59,436 bases of DNA from Bacteroidales bacterium (GTDB taxonomy: Bacteria; Bacteroidota; Bacteroidia; Bacteroidales; UBA932). Every line of letters begins with the position of its first letter. Within the stretch, counting starts at the first letter, position 1. Shown here in pieces: positions 33,820 to 42,190 of the stretch. The notes beneath the pieces were generated by a model, which did not search any database, was not told the DNA's origin, and worked only from the letters and a program-made list of their open reading frames with translations. A program made the position numbers and the translations under genes. The stretch is taken from positions 1 through 59,436 of the forward strand of contig JAFRSW010000013.1 in the NCBI GenBank assembly GCA_017427385.1, given 5' to 3'.

Positions 33820-34661
33820 ATTTCCCTGATATCGCAGTCGGCCGGCGGCAGGATGTTGCCGTCGATCGTAACAGACCCTATCTTTCCCCGCACGACTATC
33901 TTGCCGCTGCGGGGATTCTTTATGTTGGTGATGTCGCCCGTGATGGTAGCGTCCAGCACCGTGTCTTCGAAACAGCGGTCGCTGGCGGCATCGAAGGTGC
34001 AGTCTTCAAGGGTGAGGCCGTCGATGTAGCAGAGGGGCTGCTCTCCGGCGATATGGCAGCGCACAAGCCGCAGGTTCTTGGAGTGCCAGCCGAGGTATTC
34101 ACCATCGAGTATGCTATCGTATATGGTAACGTTCTCAGTCTCCCAGAAAGCGTCTTTCGTGACAATCTTCGCGTTGCGGATAACAGCGTTCTTCACATAC
34201 TGGAATACGTATTTGGAATCGGATTCCAGGCCGTCTGCGTCTATGTTTTCGCAGAACATGAAGGGGTAGGTGCCCTCGTGGAGTTTTAAGTTCCGCACTT
34301 TGAGTCCGTCCACGCGCCAGAAGGTCTCGTCGGCATCGTTTATCTTCACGTTTTCGAGGCTCAGGTTCTTCATCTCGCGGAAGAACTTGGGGCCGTCGAT
34401 CTCGCAGTCTTTCATGACCATGTCGTTGCTGTACCAGACAGCCGAACGGGAGCCGGCTGCAAAGTAGCAATTCGTTATGACAGAGCCATCTACGTGCCAC
34501 CAGGGATACTTGCCGTAGAACTTGCAACCGTCTGCCTCCATATTGCGGCAGAACTTGATTCCCGACTCGCCGTCGACTATGGTAATGTTCTCCAGACGGG
34601 TATCTTTAACGGCAAACAAAGGTCTCTCGCCGCCGAATATCTTATCTTTGATTAAATTCAT
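33816..34661 (-). CDS. DUF3737 protein, predicted right-handed beta-helix
   Basis: A 281-residue protein made of repeated strands with N, D and C at turns (for example GSVITNCYFAAGSRSAVWYS, LTLEDCTFDAASDRCF), predicting a beta-helix. DUF3737 proteins are widespread in gut bacteria; function is unknown. No signal peptide, so cytoplasmic. Its upstream region is shared divergently with pncB and has no perfect -7 box. Confidence 0.85.
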   Translation of the reverse strand: MNLIKDKIFGGERPLFAVKDTRLENITIVDGESGIKFCRNMEADGCKFYGKYPWWHVDGSVITNCYFAAGSRSAVWYSNDMVMKDCEIDGPKFFREMKNLSLENVKINDADETFWRVDGLKVRNLKLHEGTYPFMFCENIDADGLESDSKYVFQYVKNAVIRNAKIVTKDAFWETENVTIYDSILDGEYLGWHSKNLRLVRCHIAGEQPLCYIDGLTLEDCTFDAASDRCFEDTVLDATITGDITNIKNPRSGKIVVRGKIGSVTIDGNILPPADCDIREI

Positions 34662-34717
34662 TATATTTGTAAAATATAAATAGACCCGATTTACTGCAAA
34701 AATTAAACCAAGCGACC

Positions 34718-35893
34718 ATGATTCTCAGCATTCTGGATACGGATCTTTACAAATTTTCCACATCCAACGCATATTTTCAGCTTTATCCGCTTGCCGAAGG
34801 CACATTCAAGTTCAACGACAGGGCAAAAGAAGTATACGACGAGGCTTTCCTGTCTGAGTTGAAACAGGAATTGGCGAATCTGGAGAAGCTTCGCCTGACG
34901 GACGAGGAATTCTCTTACGTCACGCGCAAAGTACGCTATATCAGCCACAATTACTGGGAATGGCTGCGCGGATTCCGCTTCGAAGCGGGGAAGATAGACG
35001 CCAGCCTGGATGCAGAAGGTCATCTGCAGATAGAAGTGACCGACTTCCTTTATAAGGTCACGCTGTACGAGGTTCCCATACTTGCAATAGTCGCCGAGCT
35101 GCGCAATAAGGTACGCGGGAACAAGGTGGACAAGGCCAAGGCTCTGGCCATCCTCGATGCCAAACTGGAAATTGCCAATGAGAACGCGCTCCTGTTTTCT
35201 GAATTCGGCACGCGCAGGCGCTTCTCTTCCGAACTGCACGATGTGATAGTGGCGGAACTCAAGGAGAAATGCCCCGAATATTGCGCAGGCACATCCAACG
35301 TGTATTTCGCGATGAAGTACGACATGACGCCCATAGGCACCTTCCCCCATGAATGGGTGATGTTCCACAGCGGCGTATTCGGCTATAAGAGAGCCAATTA
35401 CCTCTCGCTGGAAGACTGGATCAAGGTGTATGACGGCGCCCTAGGCACCGCCCTCATCGACACATTCTCCACAAAATCCTTCCTCCGCACCCTCACCATG
35501 AAGCAGGCCAAGTTGCTGGACGGCTTCCGCCAGGATTCAGGCGACGAGAAGGTCGTCGGGGACGCCATCATAGCCCGTCTGAAGGAATTCGGAATCGATC
35601 CGTCCACCAAGGTCATAGTCTTCAGCAACGCCCTCAATTTTCCCAAATACAAGGAAGTGGCGGAGTATTTCCGCGGCAAGGTGAAGGTCAGCGCCGGCAT
35701 AGGCACCAACATCACCTGCGACCCGGGCATCCCCGGTTACAAGGCCGCCAATATAGTGATGAAGCTCAGCCGCTGCCGCATGAGCGCCAAGGATCCTTGG
35801 GAGAAGGTTATCAAGATATCCGACGACCTGGGCAAGCACATGGGCGACGACCGCGAATTCGATATCGCAACCTACGAACTCCATCTCGACTGA
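34718..35893 (+). CDS. pncB: Nicotinate phosphoribosyltransferase
   Basis: A 391-residue PncB, which joins nicotinate to PRPP for NAD salvage. The N-terminus ILDTDLYKFSTSNAYFQLYP matches the family; LDGFRQDSGDE is the phosphoribosyl-binding segment, and VFSNALNFPKY and GIGTNITCD follow. Its stop overlaps the next ATG (TGATG). Confidence 0.95.
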   Translation: MILSILDTDLYKFSTSNAYFQLYPLAEGTFKFNDRAKEVYDEAFLSELKQELANLEKLRLTDEEFSYVTRKVRYISHNYWEWLRGFRFEAGKIDASLDAEGHLQIEVTDFLYKVTLYEVPILAIVAELRNKVRGNKVDKAKALAILDAKLEIANENALLFSEFGTRRRFSSELHDVIVAELKEKCPEYCAGTSNVYFAMKYDMTPIGTFPHEWVMFHSGVFGYKRANYLSLEDWIKVYDGALGTALIDTFSTKSFLRTLTMKQAKLLDGFRQDSGDEKVVGDAIIARLKEFGIDPSTKVIVFSNALNFPKYKEVAEYFRGKVKVSAGIGTNITCDPGIPGYKAANIVMKLSRCRMSAKDPWEKVIKISDDLGKHMGDDREFDIATYELHLD

Positions 35894-36540
35894 TGCAAAG
35901 GCTGCTGTTGTGCATATTCCTTACACTGGAGCTCGCAGGAAGCGCTTTCTGCGGCACTCCGCTGCCAACGGCATTCCACGAGAACGTCAACATCCCCATA
36001 AAGGATTGCATGGCGGACCTGCGACAGGGGAATTACTGCCATGTAGATGATTACCTGCAGTATCTGCCCCTTGCTACGTCCTTGCTGCTGTGCATCGACA
36101 AGGACCATCGTGAAGGATGGCAGGACAAGGTAGTGATGGGAGCCACCGGGATGGCCGTGATGGGCATCCTGGTCAATTCCCTGAAGTATACCGTATGCGA
36201 GATGCGTCCGGACGGCAGCCGGCGGAATTCCTTCCCATCCGGCCACACGGCCACGGCCTTCGTGGGTGCGGAACTGGTGCGCATCGAGTACGGATGGGGG
36301 TGGGGAGCCGCGGCCTACACCGCTGCCGCCGCCACCGGATTCCTGAGGATGTACAACGAGAAGCACTGGTTCCACGATGTGATTGCCGGTGCTGGAATAG
36401 GCATCCTGAGCGCCAGGGTGGCATATTGGCTTCTGCCTTGGGAGCAGAAGCAGTTGGGAAAGATCAGTTTCCTGCCGTATTTCGCGCCGTATGCCGACGG
36501 CGAAACCGCAGCTGGGCTTGCACTTAGTTATAAGTTTTGA
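35893..36540 (+). CDS. PAP2-family phosphatase, envelope
   Basis: A 215-residue protein with a signal-like N-terminus (LLLCIFLTLELAGSAFCG). The PAP2 motifs are complete: KYTVCEMRPDG (variant of KxxxxxxRP), FPSGHTA and HWFHDVIAGAGIG. It likely removes phosphate from lipid diphosphates or lipid A in the periplasm. The start at 35893 overlaps the pncB stop; the longer upstream frame is inside pncB. Confidence 0.88.
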   Translation: MQRLLLCIFLTLELAGSAFCGTPLPTAFHENVNIPIKDCMADLRQGNYCHVDDYLQYLPLATSLLLCIDKDHREGWQDKVVMGATGMAVMGILVNSLKYTVCEMRPDGSRRNSFPSGHTATAFVGAELVRIEYGWGWGAAAYTAAAATGFLRMYNEKHWFHDVIAGAGIGILSARVAYWLLPWEQKQLGKISFLPYFAPYADGETAAGLALSYKF

Positions 36541-36542
36541 AC

Positions 36543-38246
36543 ATGAAGCGTATTCTTTATATAGTATTTATAGTGAGCGTGCTGGCCTCCTGTGGCCGCA
36601 AAGATGATTATACCGCATATGCGGCCGGTTCCACCGCCGATGTGGCCGTATTCGAATCTCCGAAGAAAGGCGAGATAGTGCCCTCTGAGCCAGTTGCAAG
36701 GGGCTCCTCCCTTATTATTACATCAGACAAGACCATCAAGCAGGACGGAGTGAAGTATCTCCCCGCCAGGATAGGGAAGAGGAAGGTCTACATCGCCGAG
36801 GAGGCCGTGGCGGCATCTCCCGAGGAGTGCGTGCAGGAGAAAGAGCTTTTCGTGCAGACGGCTGCTTCGATGATAGACGATACCCTGAGCTCGCATATCT
36901 GCGATTTCGCGAAGAAGGGCCGCCGGCTCGAGGTGCTCGGCTTCGACAAGATACTGCCGGACGGCAGCGTGCGCCGCTACAAGGTCAAGCGGGGCGAATC
37001 CGGCGCCTGGATATTCGGCAAATACACCGTGCTGACGCAGGAAGAGGCGGCGGAACGTTATTCCGAGTTCGACGAGGCCCACAAGGCCATCAAGAACTCA
37101 TTCAAGGGCGGGGAAGCAATAGGATGCGAGTTCAGGCCCTACGAAAAGCCCGCTTTCCCCGACAATCCCATGCCCAATCCGGTGAACGCCTTCTATCTGA
37201 CCATATCGCCCGCAGGGCTCAAGAACATAGACTCCTTCATCGCCCTGGCCGACAGCACCAATATAAACGCCTTCGTGATCGACATCAAGGACAACGAGTG
37301 CCCCGGATACAAGGCGGATGCCATGGAGAAATACTCTCCCACGAACTACAAGTGGGCCGGGAGCAACAAGGAGGCCCTCTACAAGGAAGCCATCGACAAA
37401 CTGCACGCGAAGGGCTACTGGGTGATCGGCCGAATTACCTGTTTCAAAGACAGTTACTACGCCAAGGATCATCCTTCATCCTCTATATGCGACAAGGCCA
37501 CGGGCAAGCCTTTCCTCCACAACAAGAGCTACTGGCCTAGCGCTTACAGCAGGGACGTGTGGCAGTTCAACGTGGAACTCGCCAAGGAATCCGTGCGCAA
37601 GTTCGGCCTGAACGAGGTCAACTTCGACTACGTGCGCTTCCCGGACAAGATGATAAGCATAGACGAGCAGATGGACTACCGCAACCGCTATGGCGAGAGC
37701 AAGGTGCAGGCTATCCAGAACTTCGTCCGCTATGCGTGCGATGAACTCCACTCTCTCGGAGTATATGTTTCGATAGATGTATTCGGCGAATCGGCAAATC
37801 CCGGATACACAACGGCTTATGGCCAGTACTGGCCCGCCATCTCCACCATTGCGGATGTTATCTGCGCCATGCCATATCCCGATCACTTCGACGATCATTA
37901 CTATGGCATCTCCAAACCCTGGAACCATCCTTACGAGATACTCAAGGCCTGGGGGAAGCGCGTCCAGGGCCGCCAGGCCGTTACCGCTTCGCCTGCTATC
38001 GTGCGCACGTGGATACAGGCATATCACGTGATGCGCTGGGTGGATCCTAATGGAATCGACAATAATTCCAACTTCATAGAACGCGAGATCCGCGGGCTCT
38101 ACGATGCCGGCCTCACCGGCGGGTACTGCACCTGGCTGGCATCCGGCAACATCTCCGTATACCGCTCCCAGAAGGATGCCTACATACTGGATTATCCTTC
38201 TCTTCCTCCCATCGACAGCGTAAACACATTCATTAATCCCAACTGA
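36543..38246 (+). CDS. DUF4015 putative glycoside hydrolase, lipoprotein
   Basis: A 567-residue lipoprotein (VSVLASC lipobox, Cys about 19). An N-terminal part with SH3-like elements (about 40-170) precedes a TIM-barrel DUF4015 domain: INAFVIDIKDNEC, VIGRITCFKDSYYA, VNFDYVRFPDK, SIDVFGESAN and AMPYPDHFD. The family is related to GH13/GH66-like hydrolases, but no substrate is known. ATG 36543 is chosen over the TTG two codons earlier. Stop overlaps the next ATG by one base. Confidence 0.82.
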   Translation: MKRILYIVFIVSVLASCGRKDDYTAYAAGSTADVAVFESPKKGEIVPSEPVARGSSLIITSDKTIKQDGVKYLPARIGKRKVYIAEEAVAASPEECVQEKELFVQTAASMIDDTLSSHICDFAKKGRRLEVLGFDKILPDGSVRRYKVKRGESGAWIFGKYTVLTQEEAAERYSEFDEAHKAIKNSFKGGEAIGCEFRPYEKPAFPDNPMPNPVNAFYLTISPAGLKNIDSFIALADSTNINAFVIDIKDNECPGYKADAMEKYSPTNYKWAGSNKEALYKEAIDKLHAKGYWVIGRITCFKDSYYAKDHPSSSICDKATGKPFLHNKSYWPSAYSRDVWQFNVELAKESVRKFGLNEVNFDYVRFPDKMISIDEQMDYRNRYGESKVQAIQNFVRYACDELHSLGVYVSIDVFGESANPGYTTAYGQYWPAISTIADVICAMPYPDHFDDHYYGISKPWNHPYEILKAWGKRVQGRQAVTASPAIVRTWIQAYHVMRWVDPNGIDNNSNFIEREIRGLYDAGLTGGYCTWLASGNISVYRSQKDAYILDYPSLPPIDSVNTFINPN

Positions 38247-40063
38247 TGAAAAAAACCGTCCTGACATTGCTCCTGGCCTTTTCGGCACTGATCCTTCAGG
38301 CATACCCGAAACCCTGCGACCATCCCCGTCTCCTTCTTAAGGCCGGGGAGGAAGAGCAAGTCCGCAGCGCCATTGCTTCCCAGCAGGTCATGGCATCCAT
38401 GGACAGTGTGCTTATGCTATACTGCAAATCCGTGATGGACCTGCCCCCGCACCCGAAAAAGATGGCAGGACAAAGGATAGAAAGGATGTCGGAACCGCTG
38501 AGGCGGATCTTCGCCCTGTCTTTCGCGTATCGTGTTCACGGTGAGCGCAAATATGCCGACAGGGCCATTCAGGAGATGTTGAATACAGCCTCTTACGATG
38601 GGTGGAATCCCAAGCATTACCTGGATACGTCCGAACTCACGATGGCGCTGGCGATAGGATACGACTGGCTCTTCGACCTTCTCACCGATGAGCAGAAACG
38701 TATTATTGCCGAAGCGGTAAAGAAGTATGGTTTCGACACATCTTTCAACGACAGATATGCCTGGTTCTATACTGCTACACATAACTGGAATCAGGTGTGC
38801 AATGCCGGATTGGTATATGGCGCGATAGCCTTCTGGGACGAATATAATACAGAAGCAAACACAATTCTGGATAAATGCTTCGCAAGCAACCACCTTGTGC
38901 TGAGGGACGGCTATTCCGACGAAGGGGCATACGCCGAGGGTTATGGATACTGGGGCTACGGCAGTTCTTTCCAGATTCTGCTGATCGCTGCCCTTGAGAG
39001 CGCCTTCGGGAGCGATCTCGGACTGATGGACGGATACGAGAAGTTCTTCCTTTCCGGGCATTTCATGCAGATGATGAACAGGCCGAACGGCTACTGTTTC
39101 AATTACGCAGATTGCGCAAGAGGGGCCTCTGCGCAGCACATGCTTTCGTGGCTTGCACGCAAAACCGGAGATTATTCACTGCTGTATCTGGAGTTACGCA
39201 AACTCAAAAAGAAGAATTTCGCCTATCCTTCGATGGACATGCAGGACCTTGTGCCCTTCTTCCTGATATGCGGCAAGGATATGGATTTCAGCAAGGTCAC
39301 GGAACCGGATAAAAATATTTTCGTAGCAGGCGGACAGACTCCCATATTCATCTACAGAAGCGGCTGGGACAGCCCCGACGATGTATATCTGGGCATCAAG
39401 GGCGGCACGGCATCTTCTAATCACGGCCATCAGGACGTCGGGTCCTTCATTTTCGATGCCGATGGTGTGACATGGGCGGACGATCTTGGGTTGCAATCAT
39501 ACCTTTCGCTGGAATCCAGAGGAATAGACCTTTGGAACCGCTGGCAGAGCAGCGACAGGTACAAGGTGCTCAGAATCAGCCCGTTCGTTCACAATATCAT
39601 TACCGTCAATTCCCACCAGCCCGATGTCTATCAGTATGTGCGTTTCAAGAAAACTTACTCCACCGCCGACATGAAAGGTGTGGAAATGAACCTGAAGATG
39701 CCCTACTGGGAAGATTTGAGCTCATACAACCGGCTGATTCTCCTTGAGGGCAGCAAGGATCCGGTTCTATCGATATATGAAGATATCAAGGCCAGAGAAA
39801 ATCCGGCTGAAGTGCGTTGGAGCATGTGCACAATGGCGGATGCCGAAGTGATTGATTCACACACTATAAAGCTCAGCAAGAGGGGACATGTGCGCTATTT
39901 GAAGATTGACAGTGTGGTTGCTGCAGAGGCAGCGGTCTGGTCTGCACAGCCGCAGACGGATTACGACCAGCCGAACCCTGCCGACAGACTTGTGGGATTT
40001 ACATTCAAGCTGGCGCCCTTCGAAAAGACTATGGTACGCGTCCAACTCATTAAAGAGAGATAA
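38246..40063 (+). CDS. Heparinase II/III-like polysaccharide lyase, secreted
   Basis: A 605-residue protein with a signal peptide (to about 20). The N-terminal alpha/alpha toroid (HPRLLLKAGEE; YDWLFDLLTDEQKRII; ATHNWNQVCNAG) and the C-terminal beta-sandwich with SSNHGHQDVGSFIFDADG match heparinase II/III-like lyases. These cut uronic-acid polysaccharides by beta-elimination. The substrate is open (alginate, glycosaminoglycan or other). It follows DUF4015 directly and may work with it on one glycan. Confidence 0.85.
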   Translation: MKKTVLTLLLAFSALILQAYPKPCDHPRLLLKAGEEEQVRSAIASQQVMASMDSVLMLYCKSVMDLPPHPKKMAGQRIERMSEPLRRIFALSFAYRVHGERKYADRAIQEMLNTASYDGWNPKHYLDTSELTMALAIGYDWLFDLLTDEQKRIIAEAVKKYGFDTSFNDRYAWFYTATHNWNQVCNAGLVYGAIAFWDEYNTEANTILDKCFASNHLVLRDGYSDEGAYAEGYGYWGYGSSFQILLIAALESAFGSDLGLMDGYEKFFLSGHFMQMMNRPNGYCFNYADCARGASAQHMLSWLARKTGDYSLLYLELRKLKKKNFAYPSMDMQDLVPFFLICGKDMDFSKVTEPDKNIFVAGGQTPIFIYRSGWDSPDDVYLGIKGGTASSNHGHQDVGSFIFDADGVTWADDLGLQSYLSLESRGIDLWNRWQSSDRYKVLRISPFVHNIITVNSHQPDVYQYVRFKKTYSTADMKGVEMNLKMPYWEDLSSYNRLILLEGSKDPVLSIYEDIKARENPAEVRWSMCTMADAEVIDSHTIKLSKRGHVRYLKIDSVVAAEAAVWSAQPQTDYDQPNPADRLVGFTFKLAPFEKTMVRVQLIKER

Positions 40064-40807
40064 ATGTCTTATTCAGAAGAAGAAATATTTGCAAGGACCA
40101 GCCTGTTGCTGGGGCCCGAAACGATGAAAAAGGTGTCTGATGCCAAAGTGATTATCTTCGGCATAGGGGGAGTGGGCAGCTGGTGCGCCGAATCTCTGGT
40201 ACGCTCCGGAATCAGGCATCTCACGATAGTGGATGCCGATACCATCAGCGCCAGCAACGTGAACCGCCAGCTGATGGCCACGGCCGGCAACATTGGGCAG
40301 GTGAAGACGGATGTGATGAAGGCACGCCTGCTGGAGATCAATCCCGAGGCGGAGATTACCGCCATCAACGGAGTTTATACCGCTGAAACGGCAGGGGAGT
40401 TCCCCCTGGACGACTACGACTACGTGCTGGACTGCATAGATTCCCTCAAAGACAAGATGACGCTTATATTCAATGCATCGGCCTCCAGGGCGGTTTTCTT
40501 CTCTTCCATGGGCTCCGCTCTCAAGGTGGATCCGACGAAGATACGCGTGGCAGAATTCTGGAAAGTACGCGGATGCCCGCTGGGCTCCATGCTACGCAAG
40601 CGCCTGCGCCAGCGAGGGATGCTTCCGGCCAGGGAATTCCTCTGCGTATACGACGAGGAGGTGCTGCCCAACCGCGGTGAGGCTCCGGCTCCGGAAGAGG
40701 ACCCGGGCCTGTTCAAGAAAGCACAGACAAACGGCACCCTGGCCCATATTACAGGTATATTCGGCCTCACCATGGCGGGGCTGGTGATTCAAGATATAGT
40801 CAAATGA
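40064..40807 (+). CDS. tcdA: tRNA threonylcarbamoyladenosine dehydratase TcdA
   Basis: A 247-residue E1-like enzyme that cyclises t6A37 to ct6A with ATP. The nucleotide-binding IIFGIGGVGSWCAESLVRSG (about 30-49), DADTISASNVNRQL and DCIDSLKDK are clear. It is adjacent to the lyase gene and overlaps the aldehyde dehydrogenase by 4 bases. trmO, which acts on the same tRNA position, lies about 38 kb away. Confidence 0.93.
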   Translation: MSYSEEEIFARTSLLLGPETMKKVSDAKVIIFGIGGVGSWCAESLVRSGIRHLTIVDADTISASNVNRQLMATAGNIGQVKTDVMKARLLEINPEAEITAINGVYTAETAGEFPLDDYDYVLDCIDSLKDKMTLIFNASASRAVFFSSMGSALKVDPTKIRVAEFWKVRGCPLGSMLRKRLRQRGMLPAREFLCVYDEEVLPNRGEAPAPEEDPGLFKKAQTNGTLAHITGIFGLTMAGLVIQDIVK

Positions 40808-42183
40808 TGGAGAATACAGATAAAGAAGCCATACTGGAGATAATCCGCAGGCAGAAGGAGTTCTACCGCAGCGGCGCAACCCGGGATATCAAGTTCCGGA
40901 AGAGCATGCTGCGCAAGATGCAGGAAGGCCTCAAGAAGTGGGAAAAACCTCTGACAGACGCCCTCTGGCAGGATCTGCACAAGTGCTACGAGGAGGCCTA
41001 CATGACCGAAATCGGCCTGGTTTACGGCGAAATCGCGGATGCCCTGAAGCATGTGGGCCGATGGGCGCGCAGGCGCCGCGCTTGCACGCCGCTTACCGTT
41101 CAGCCGTCATCTTCATTCATCGTCCGTGAGCCTCTCGGGAACACTCTCATTGTGGCTCCCTGGAATTATCCTGTGCAGCTCCTCCTGAGCCCCCTGGTGG
41201 GGGCGATATCCGCCGGATGCACGGCCGTGCTGAAGCCTTCGCCCTATGTGCCGGCGGTATCCGCAGCGCTGCGGGGATTCGTGGAGGATACCTTCCCGAA
41301 GAAGTACGTGGCCGTGGTTCAGGGTAACCGCGAGGTTAACGCCTTGCTGTTCGAGGCCCGCTGGGACCTTGTCTTCTACACCGGCAGCCCTGCTACCGCA
41401 AAAGTGCTTGCTGCGGCTCAGTCGAAGTATCTGACTCCCATGGTGCTGGAGCTCGGAGGCAAGAGCCCCTGTATTGTTGACAAGGATGCCGACATAGAGA
41501 TCGCCGCCCGACGCATAGTCTGGGGGAAGTGCCTGAACAGCGGGCAGACCTGCATCGCTCCGGACTATCTCTTCGTGCATCAGAAGGTTAAGTCTGCCTT
41601 CGTTGAGGCCTTCAAGCGCGAATTGGATGCACTCTATCCGGATGGAACCCGCGAGAGCAACTGCTATGTGCACATGGTGAGGGATGCTGCTTTCCAGAGG
41701 GTGACGGGTTACCTGAAAGACGGGACGGTGCTTGCCGGAGGTCGCTCCGATGCCGCCACTCGCTGGATAGAACCCACCCTGCTGGACGGCGTGAAGCCTG
41801 ATTCTCCGGTGATGACCGAAGAGATATTCGGCCCCGTGTTCCCCATGATGACTTTCAGCGCGCGCAGCGAGGTCGTGGATTTCGTTACATCCCGCGAGAA
41901 GCCGCTGGCGTTCTACTATTTCGGAAAGAAGGCCGATGCATGGGATATTATCTCCCGCACCACATCCGGTGGCGCCTGTATCAACGACACCATCATGCAC
42001 GTGGCCAACAGCCACGTTCCGTTCGGGGGAGTAGGCAATTCCGGAATGGGCAGCTACCATAGCGAACGCAGTTTCCTGGCCTTCAGCCACGAGCGTTCCG
42101 TGATAGCCACTCCTACGCGTATCGACCTGAAATTCAGGTATATGCCTTATAAACTGTTCGCACTTGTGAAAAAAATGCTATAA
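40804..42183 (+). CDS. Aldehyde dehydrogenase, class 3-like
   Basis: A 459-residue NAD(P)+-dependent enzyme. The cofactor segment NTLIVAPWNYPVQLLLSPLV, catalytic Glu in LELGGKSP, catalytic Cys in NSGQTCIAPDY and the EEIFGPVFP motif are present. It ends with a hydrophobic YKLFALVKKML helix like membrane-associated fatty-aldehyde dehydrogenases. Substrate unknown. Confidence 0.93.
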   Translation: MMENTDKEAILEIIRRQKEFYRSGATRDIKFRKSMLRKMQEGLKKWEKPLTDALWQDLHKCYEEAYMTEIGLVYGEIADALKHVGRWARRRRACTPLTVQPSSSFIVREPLGNTLIVAPWNYPVQLLLSPLVGAISAGCTAVLKPSPYVPAVSAALRGFVEDTFPKKYVAVVQGNREVNALLFEARWDLVFYTGSPATAKVLAAAQSKYLTPMVLELGGKSPCIVDKDADIEIAARRIVWGKCLNSGQTCIAPDYLFVHQKVKSAFVEAFKRELDALYPDGTRESNCYVHMVRDAAFQRVTGYLKDGTVLAGGRSDAATRWIEPTLLDGVKPDSPVMTEEIFGPVFPMMTFSARSEVVDFVTSREKPLAFYYFGKKADAWDIISRTTSGGACINDTIMHVANSHVPFGGVGNSGMGSYHSERSFLAFSHERSVIATPTRIDLKFRYMPYKLFALVKKML

Positions 42184-42190
42184 TTGCCAT